Shown here: positions 43,601 through 48,076 of the stretch, piece by piece
Layout of the letters: the number at the start of each line of letters is the position of its first letter
Numbering within the stretch: position 1 is the first letter of the stretch
Notes under the pieces: generated by a model
Databases searched by the model: none
Told to the model about the DNA's origin: nothing
What the model saw: the letters and a program-made list of their open reading frames with translations, nothing else
Translations under genes and position numbers: made by a program
NCBI RefSeq assembly: GCF_002086275.1
Contig: NZ_MVHT01000048.1
Location: 1 to 48,076, forward strand
Direction of reading: 5' to 3'
DNA: 48,076 bases
DNA from: Mycobacterium intermedium
Lineage (GTDB): Bacteria > Actinomycetota > Actinomycetes > Mycobacteriales > Mycobacteriaceae

Positions 43601-44852
43601 CGGTACTCCCGGCAACGGTCCTGGCGGTGTCGGCCTCTTCGGCTCCGCGGGCAAAGGCGGCGACGGCGGCAACGGCGGCAAAGGCGGGGCTGGCGGCGTT
43701 GGCGCCGACGGTTTCAACAACCCCGTCGCACCGAACTCCACCGCTGCTACCGGCTCACCCAACCCGGGCAACCCCGGCGGGACTGGAGCCACGGGCGTCA
43801 CTGACTTGGAAAACAACGTCATCCAACAGGGCGGAACGGGTGGAGCCGGCGTCAGCGCAACGGACAATGCCGATGGCGCGACGGCAAACGGCGGAGATGC
43901 CGGTGACGGCGGAACCGGAGGGGAATTGGCGCCTGGTGGCACGGGCGGCGCGGGGGGCGCGGCCACGGCGAACGGCAAAGGCGGCACCGCCAACGGCGGA
44001 GACGGCGGCGACGGCGGGAACGGCGGCAGCTTCGGTGCAGGCGGCAAAGGAGGCGCAGGCGGCAGCGCCACCGCGAACGGCGAAAACGGAAAGGCGGTTG
44101 GCGGAAACGGCGGAAACGGCGGAAACGCAACCAACTTCACCACCTCAATCGGTACCACCGGCAACGGCACCGCCGGCGGAAACGGCGGCAACGGCGGCGA
44201 CGCCTCGGCAACCGGCACCGGCGGCACGTCCATCGGCGGCAACGGCGGCAACGGCGGCAACGGCGGCATCGGCTCGCTCAATGCCGGCGCGGGCGGGAAC
44301 GGCGGATCGGGCGGCCAAGGTGGCGCTGGCGCAGTTGGCGGCGGCAAGGGCGGCACCGGCGGCGACGCGGGAGCCGGCGGGGCCGGCGGTAAGGGTGCCA
44401 CCGGTGGAGTCGGCGGGGCCGGTGGCAACGGCGGCTCGGGTACCACGACGGGCAATGCCGGTAGTGGCGGCGACGGCGGCAATGGAGCCATCGGCGGCAC
44501 CGGAGGCCAGGGCGGCGCCGGAGGCGCGGGCGGCGCCTCAGGCGGCGGCGGAGCCGGTGCAGGTGGCGCCGGTGGTGCGGGCGGCGCCGGCGGCACCGGC
44601 GGTACCGGCGGTGCCGGCGGCGCCAAAGGCACAGGCGCTGGGAGTGCGACCGATGGGGACGGCGGTGACGGAGGCAACAGCGGCCTCGGCGGCCAAGGCG
44701 GTAGTGGTGGCGCCTCCGGGAGCGGAAACTTGGGCACCGCCGGTGGAGCCGGCACATTCAATCCCGGCGACACCAGCACCGGCAAAGCCGGCGCTGCCGG
44801 TGGCTCTGGTACGGGTACGGGTGGGGCCGCCGGGGTCGGTGGTGCCCCCTGA
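40671..44852 (+). CDS. PE_PGRS family protein (position of PE_PGRS53)
   Basis: A 1393-aa protein. The ATG follows GAGGTGG. PE domain 1-95 has the helical pair, and the secretion motif YxxxE lies at Tyr87-Glu91. A linker contains SRPLIGNG at 114-121, a variant of the PGRS-domain anchor motif GRPLIGNG. The remaining about 1270 residues are Gly-Gly-Ala/Gly-Gly-Asn repeats with short non-repeat islands. PE_PGRS proteins are exported by ESX-5 and stay on the cell surface (family knowledge). Position after fadD17 matches PE_PGRS53 (Rv3507). Only one PE_PGRS is present before the serine hydrolase gene, whereas I recall two (Rv3507, Rv3508) in M. tuberculosis. Long open frames on the opposite strand here are composition artefacts. 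Confidence 0.96.
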   Translation: MSFLSVAPELVASVAADIGQIGASLAAHNAVAAAPTTAVASAAADEVSAAIAALFSQHGRGYQALAGQAAAFHHEFVRALAGGAAAYSAAEAAAVSPLESFLNQFNAPLQTLLSRPLIGNGANATTPGGNGGDGGWLFGSGGNGADGGPGQPGGNGGSAGLWGNGGHGGKGGTGGARGGNGGNAGLLFGGGGAGGMGGTGAPGGGVGGTGGNGGNGSTFFGGGGVGGAGGIGGIGGGTGGQGGNGGNGAVFIGAGGNGGAGGIGSPGALGGGIAGNGGNGGAGGAGGLFMNGGNGGAGGQGGDGGPGFDSNNPMVAGGTGGAGGKGGNGGPGGAGPVLYGHAGAGGQGGQGGTGGTGGHGADNPNGVGGTGGNGGIGGTAGAGGAAGTRGLLTSAGAPGGLGIGGTGGTGGAGGAGGDGANAAMAGVKGGDGFAGGAGGQGGQGGAAVPGGIAGTGGQGGTGGKGGLGGNGANADGNGNAGGGGGNGGNGGVGGAGGAAGTGGGGKVGAQGFGGDGGNGGNGGNGSAGAAGTNNAANADTPGGAGQTGGAGGAGGNGGAAGGPGGTGGTGGTGGNGANGGAGGAGGNNSSDPALAVGGAGGDGGAGGAPGAGGLANGGTAGSLGKGGDGGNGGVGGQGGSGKSGAAGTGADGVVGGAGGNGGAGGANGANGGKGGSGGDGGTGGAGGNGGSGATGAAGKSDSAPAGGVGQDGGDGANGGAGGAGGSAGGPGGNGGNGGMGGAAGSGGLGGAGGNAVTPDTTVTIVPEGGAGGVGGNGGTGGAGGLGGNAGVGGIAGTGGQGGTGGAGGKGGQGGIGASGTINIGPGSGGAGGTGGNAGNGGAGGQGGFNIGGNGGNGGKGGTGGNAGAGGNGGTGAANGGNGGVGPLPVTGAGGNGGDAGLAGSGGMGGNGGAGTGGNSKGGNAGDGGDGGNGANGGDGANGANGTQTTTLNPIGTQNGGAGGNGGNASDGGQRGFGGTPGNGPGGVGLFGSAGKGGDGGNGGKGGAGGVGADGFNNPVAPNSTAATGSPNPGNPGGTGATGVTDLENNVIQQGGTGGAGVSATDNADGATANGGDAGDGGTGGELAPGGTGGAGGAATANGKGGTANGGDGGDGGNGGSFGAGGKGGAGGSATANGENGKAVGGNGGNGGNATNFTTSIGTTGNGTAGGNGGNGGDASATGTGGTSIGGNGGNGGNGGIGSLNAGAGGNGGSGGQGGAGAVGGGKGGTGGDAGAGGAGGKGATGGVGGAGGNGGSGTTTGNAGSGGDGGNGAIGGTGGQGGAGGAGGASGGGGAGAGGAGGAGGAGGTGGTGGAGGAKGTGAGSATDGDGGDGGNSGLGGQGGSGGASGSGNLGTAGGAGTFNPGDTSTGKAGAAGGSGTGTGGAAGVGGAP

Positions 44853-44946
44853 CGTCGTCGGCCTATTCGGCGAGCGCTGCATGATCTGGCGTCGTTCGGT
44901 TGCTGCCTGAACGCGGTGCCCGCTTGGTACTAGCCTCAGGCGGGAC

Positions 44947-45678
44947 ATGACTCCCCCACGCCTGCACCGTGCACTCGAGGCGAGCTTCGACGAGCTCTCC
45001 GCGCGGGTTCCGGCGACCATCGGCGTCGCGATCGCGTATCCGGATGAGGTCCGCTCGTTGGGCCACTGGTCGGTGGGCGTCGCATGGTCAACGATCAAGG
45101 TCCCGTTGGCCATCGCGGCGTTACGGAACGAGCCGTCGCGACCGGATGACTTGGTAGTCAAGGCGATCAGCCAGTCCGACAACGTGGCATCGGAGAGCTT
45201 GTGGTCGCAGTTGGGCGAACCGACCGACGCCGCCCGCCAGGTACAGGCCGTACTTCGGGAATGCGGCGACTCGACCACCATCGTCGAATCACGGCGACTT
45301 CGCGCCTGCTACACCGCATTTGGGCAAACGCAATGGGCCTTGCGCGACCAAGCGCGGTTCGCCGCGAACCTGGCCAGTGTTCCGGATGCCGCCGTTGTCA
45401 TCAACCTTATGAAACGTCTTGTGGCCGAACAACAGTGGGGTTTGGCCGCCAAAGGCATTGCCGCCAAAGGCGGTTGGGGCCCGGGTGTCGAGCATGGCTA
45501 TCTGGTGCGCCAATTCGGGATATTGCCAACAGAACTGGGCATGTTGGGCGTGGCCATAGCGGCTGAGGCCGACAGTTTCCAGAACGGCGTGAGTGTGCTC
45601 AACACATTGACGGAATGGCTGTTCAGCCATTTCGGCGGCCCGCCCAACGGAACCGTCGCTGTGCTAACCCAGGATTGA
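44947..45678 (+). CDS. Class A beta-lactamase-fold serine hydrolase, no signal peptide
   Basis: A 243-aa protein. Active-site motifs of the serine beta-lactamase/transpeptidase fold are all present: SxxK as Ser48-Thr-Ile-Lys51, SDN at 77-79 (ISQSDNVAS), and a KTG-like KGG at 174-176 (IAAKGGWGPG). A Glu166-type general base is not evident, so hydrolysis of beta-lactams may be weak. No Sec, Tat or lipobox signal is seen at the start (MTPPRLHRALEASFDEL), which is unusual for this fold. Function unknown. It follows PE_PGRS by 94 bp and its last 15 bp overlap the ilvX 3' end on the other strand. Confidence 0.8.
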   Translation: MTPPRLHRALEASFDELSARVPATIGVAIAYPDEVRSLGHWSVGVAWSTIKVPLAIAALRNEPSRPDDLVVKAISQSDNVASESLWSQLGEPTDAARQVQAVLRECGDSTTIVESRRLRACYTAFGQTQWALRDQARFAANLASVPDAAVVINLMKRLVAEQQWGLAAKGIAAKGGWGPGVEHGYLVRQFGILPTELGMLGVAIAAEADSFQNGVSVLNTLTEWLFSHFGGPPNGTVAVLTQD

Positions 45679-47211
45679 CGGAATTATCGCGTCGATCAGG
45701 TGCGGTCCGGGTTCGGCGAAGGCTTGCTGCAGGGCCTCGGCGAATTCTTCACACGTGGTGACGCGCCGAGCCGGAACGCCCATCCCCTCCGCGATCTTGA
45801 CAAAATCCATTGTGGGACGGCTGATGTCAAGCAGGTCGAGCGCTTTGGGGCCGGGTGCGGAACCCGCACCGACGCGCTGCAGCTCGATCCGCAGGATGTC
45901 GTAGGCGCCGTTGTTGTAGATGACGGTGGTGACGTCGAGGTTTTCCCGCGCCTGGGTCCACAGGCCCGAGATCGTGTACATCGCCGAACCGTCGGATTCC
46001 AAGTTCAGCACCGGACGATCCGGTGCGGCGACGGCCGCACCCACCGACGTCGGAATGCCGTAACCGATCGCCCCACCGGTCAGGGTCAGCCAGTCGTGCG
46101 CAGGCGCGCCGGCGGTGGACGCCGCGAGCGTCACGCCAGAGGTGTTGGACTCGTCGACAACGATCGCTCGCTCGGGCAACAGCGCCCCGACCACGTCGGC
46201 GGCGCTGAGCGACGTCAGCGGGCCCGTCGGCAACTGCGGACGGAATGCGGGGGCGAGCGGCGCGGCCGTACCGGGCGCCACCTCTTCGGCCAAGGCGACC
46301 AAAGCCACCGCGGCGCCACGGTGCTCGGCCAGCAGGTGCACGTCGCAGCCGGCGGGTACCAGGTCGCTGGCCATCTCCGGGTAAGCGAAGAACGACACCG
46401 GCGACCGGGCTCCGGCCAGCAGCAGGTGCTTGGACCCGTCCAGTTGGGCCGCTGCCGCTTCGGCGAAGTAACCCAGCCGTTCGATGGCGGGCACACCCGC
46501 GCCGCGCTCGAGCCGCGTCGGAAAGGTTTCGCACAACAACCGGGCCCCGGTCGCCTCGGCGATGCGGGCGGCCGCGGCCAGTCCTGGTCCGCGAGTGGCG
46601 TCTCCTCCGATGAGGATCGTCGCCGGCTCGCCGGACCGCAGCAGCGCGGCCGCCGCCGCCAGGTCGAAGTCCGCGGGCACCGGTTCGGCGCCAGGGAAGG
46701 GGGCGGGCTGCCCGCCTTCGGACCAGGACGCATCGGCGGGCAGGATCAACGTCGCGATCTGAGGCCCGGACTTACTGGCTGCGATCGCCTCGGCGGTGTC
46801 GCTACCGACGTCGGCGGCGGTTTCGGCGCGACGGACCCATCCCGAAACGGTGCCCGCAACCGCGTCGATGTCGGATTCCAGTGGGGCGTCATATTTCTTG
46901 TGGTACGTGGCATGGTCACCGACGACCACCACCATCGGCACGTGGGCGCGGCGGGCGTTGTGCAGATTGGCCAAACCGTTGCCCAATCCTGGACCAAGGT
47001 GCAGCAGGACCGCCGCTGGACGGTCGGCGATGCGCGCATAGCCGTCGGCCGCCCCGGTCGCGACACCCTCGAACAGGGTGAGCACGCCGCGCATCTGTTC
47101 GACGGTGTCCAGCGCGGCCACGAAGTGCATCTCTGAGGTACCCGGATTGGCGAAGCAAACGTCGACCCCGCCGTCGACAAGGGTGTTGATCAAAGCCTGC
47201 GCACCGTTCAC
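45664..47211 (-). CDS. ilvX: IlvX, acetolactate-synthase-like ThDP enzyme
   Basis: A 515-aa protein, the same length as recalled for M. tuberculosis IlvX (Rv3509c). It starts at GTG 47211 after AAAGGTG. The N-terminal PYR domain has FEGVATGAADGYAR with the activating Glu48. The central domain has LRSGEPATILIGGDATRGPG. The C-terminal PP domain has the Mg/ThDP motif, here LESDGSAMYTISGLW ... YNNGAYDIL, with Ser in place of the first Gly of GDG. The pattern is closer to benzoylformate-decarboxylase/oxalyl-CoA types than to true IlvB. A role in valine synthesis is doubtful; the reaction is unknown. Confidence 0.9.
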   Translation of the reverse strand: MNGAQALINTLVDGGVDVCFANPGTSEMHFVAALDTVEQMRGVLTLFEGVATGAADGYARIADRPAAVLLHLGPGLGNGLANLHNARRAHVPMVVVVGDHATYHKKYDAPLESDIDAVAGTVSGWVRRAETAADVGSDTAEAIAASKSGPQIATLILPADASWSEGGQPAPFPGAEPVPADFDLAAAAALLRSGEPATILIGGDATRGPGLAAAARIAEATGARLLCETFPTRLERGAGVPAIERLGYFAEAAAAQLDGSKHLLLAGARSPVSFFAYPEMASDLVPAGCDVHLLAEHRGAAVALVALAEEVAPGTAAPLAPAFRPQLPTGPLTSLSAADVVGALLPERAIVVDESNTSGVTLAASTAGAPAHDWLTLTGGAIGYGIPTSVGAAVAAPDRPVLNLESDGSAMYTISGLWTQARENLDVTTVIYNNGAYDILRIELQRVGAGSAPGPKALDLLDISRPTMDFVKIAEGMGVPARRVTTCEEFAEALQQAFAEPGPHLIDAIIPSILG

Positions 47212-47225
47212 TTCTGCACCTTTCG

Positions 47226-48044
47226 CTAAAGGGTCAACCTGAATACGCGCACGGCGTTGCCATGCAGAAAGTCACGACAAGCGTCCTCGCTCAGCCCCAA
47301 TTCGTCCAGACCCTCCAGCGCGTGCGAATGGCCGATCATCGGATAGTTGGTGCCGAACAAGACTTTGCGCTGCCCGGTACCCGTTCTCATGAAGCGAACC
47401 AACTCGTCCGGCAACCGCTTGATGGTGTAGGCAGAGGTGTCGATATAGACGTTTTCATGTTTGCGTGCCACGGCCACCATCTCTTCCGTCCACGGATAGC
47501 CGACGTGACCGCACACGATGACCAGTTCCGGGAAGTCCAGGGCCACCTGATCGATGTAGGGAATCGGACGCCCGGTTTCCGACGGTCGCAGCGGGCCGGT
47601 ATGACCCACCTGGGTGCAGAACGGCACGCCGGACTCAACGCATTCGGCAAACAGCGGATAGTACCGGCGGTCGGTGGGCGGCGCGTTCCACAGCCACGGC
47701 ACGATGCGCAGGCCAACGAACCCGTCAGCGATGCGGCGGCGCAATTCACGCACCGCCGTCATGGGGCGATCCAGGTCGACCGTGGCCAGTCCGGCGAACC
47801 GCTTAGGGTGTAGCCGGATCCATTCGGCGACCTCGTCGTTGGAGACCAAGTCCTGGCCGTTCGGGCCGCGCCAGGCGCTGAGCAGGCCGATATCGACGTT
47901 GCCCGCGTCCATGGACGCGATGGTTGCCTCGATAGGGATGTCGGCATCCGGTATCGAGCCGCCGGTCCAGCGCCGCAGCGAGTCCAACATGTCGCTGCGC
48001 AGGAACCGCTGCGTCGGATGTTGCATCCACACATCGATCGTCAT
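47226..48044 (-). CDS. Amidohydrolase-2-family protein (Rv3510c type)
   Basis: A 272-aa TIM-barrel metal hydrolase of the amidohydrolase-2 / ACMSD-like group. Segments: DVWMQHP at the start (a modified HxH), GNVDIGLLSAW, GFVGLRIVPWLW, CTQVGHTGP and VCGHVGYPW (metal-region histidines), NVYIDTSAYTIKRLP, and FGTNYPMIGH where Asp of the usual G[ST]DYP is Asn. The missing Asp and altered HxH suggest a changed metal site or a decarboxylase-like or lactonase-like role. It lies 14 bp upstream of ilvX on the same strand, so the two are probably one operon, as in M. tuberculosis. Confidence 0.85.
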   Translation of the reverse strand: MTIDVWMQHPTQRFLRSDMLDSLRRWTGGSIPDADIPIEATIASMDAGNVDIGLLSAWRGPNGQDLVSNDEVAEWIRLHPKRFAGLATVDLDRPMTAVRELRRRIADGFVGLRIVPWLWNAPPTDRRYYPLFAECVESGVPFCTQVGHTGPLRPSETGRPIPYIDQVALDFPELVIVCGHVGYPWTEEMVAVARKHENVYIDTSAYTIKRLPDELVRFMRTGTGQRKVLFGTNYPMIGHSHALEGLDELGLSEDACRDFLHGNAVRVFRLTL

Positions 48045-48076
48045 CGCGCACTGACTGTAGACGCTTGTGGGGACGG

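Noticed and set aside
40608..44910. Very long open frames on both strands opposite or shifted to the PE_PGRS gene (for example a minus-strand frame of 977 codons)
   Set aside because: The GC-rich Gly-Gly repeats contain no stops in other frames; the products are Ala/Pro low-complexity without a plausible start.

Overview
The window is high-GC actinobacterial DNA from a slow-growing Mycobacterium, probably a non-tuberculous species related to the M. kansasii / M. marinum / M. gordonae groups. The evidence is a complete mce4 cholesterol-import locus, PE and PE_PGRS genes, an LpqH-type lipoprotein, a mycobacterial patatin protein (Rv3479 type), CpsA and OtsA. From about 7.4 kb to the right end the order follows the recalled M. 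tuberculosis order Rv3479 to Rv3510c, with local differences. Species and ortholog names come from recalled family and gene-order knowledge, not from a search.

Layout. Positions 1-7.1 kb are accessory: a Pro/Thr-rich exported protein, an LpqH-like lipoprotein, an alpha/beta hydrolase, two tiny hydrophilic ORFs, a decayed MFS transporter relic flanked by two long inverted repeats, a small DNA-binding-like protein, a small exported protein, and a PknD-like Ser/Thr kinase with a repeat-rich linker and a duplicated Cys-containing ectodomain. Positions 7.4-18 kb hold the patatin protein, two tandem GAP-family membrane proteins, an alpha/beta hydrolase, small exported or anchored proteins, cpsA (LCP family), a 56-bp tandem repeat array that starts inside the cpsA 3' end, and an SDR. 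Positions 18-21.7 kb depart from the M. tuberculosis order (no lipF or Rv3488): a PE-CBM2-GH12 fusion (an apparently ESX-targeted endoglucanase), an SDR and an EchA13-like enoyl-CoA hydratase.

Positions 21.9-24.3 kb carry a 54-aa Rv3489-like ORF overlapping otsA by one base, then an Rv3491-like exported protein. Positions 24.3-36.3 kb, all on the minus strand, are the sterol import locus: fdxD, hsd4A, yrbE4A, yrbE4B, mce4A-F and two Mce-associated membrane proteins. mce4D is split by an apparent single-base deletion. Divergent from it are fadE26, fadE27 and fadD17 (sterol side-chain beta-oxidation). A perfect KstR-type operator lies between the two arms. Positions 40.7-48 kb contain a 1393-aa PE_PGRS, a signal-less class-A-beta-lactamase-fold serine hydrolase, ilvX and an amidohydrolase.

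How it works together: Mce4/YrbE4 with the Mas proteins should import cholesterol across the envelope. FadD17, FadE26/27 and Hsd4A act on the side chain, FdxD supplies electrons, and KstR would control both arms. I found no tRNA, rRNA, CRISPR array, insertion sequence or prophage.
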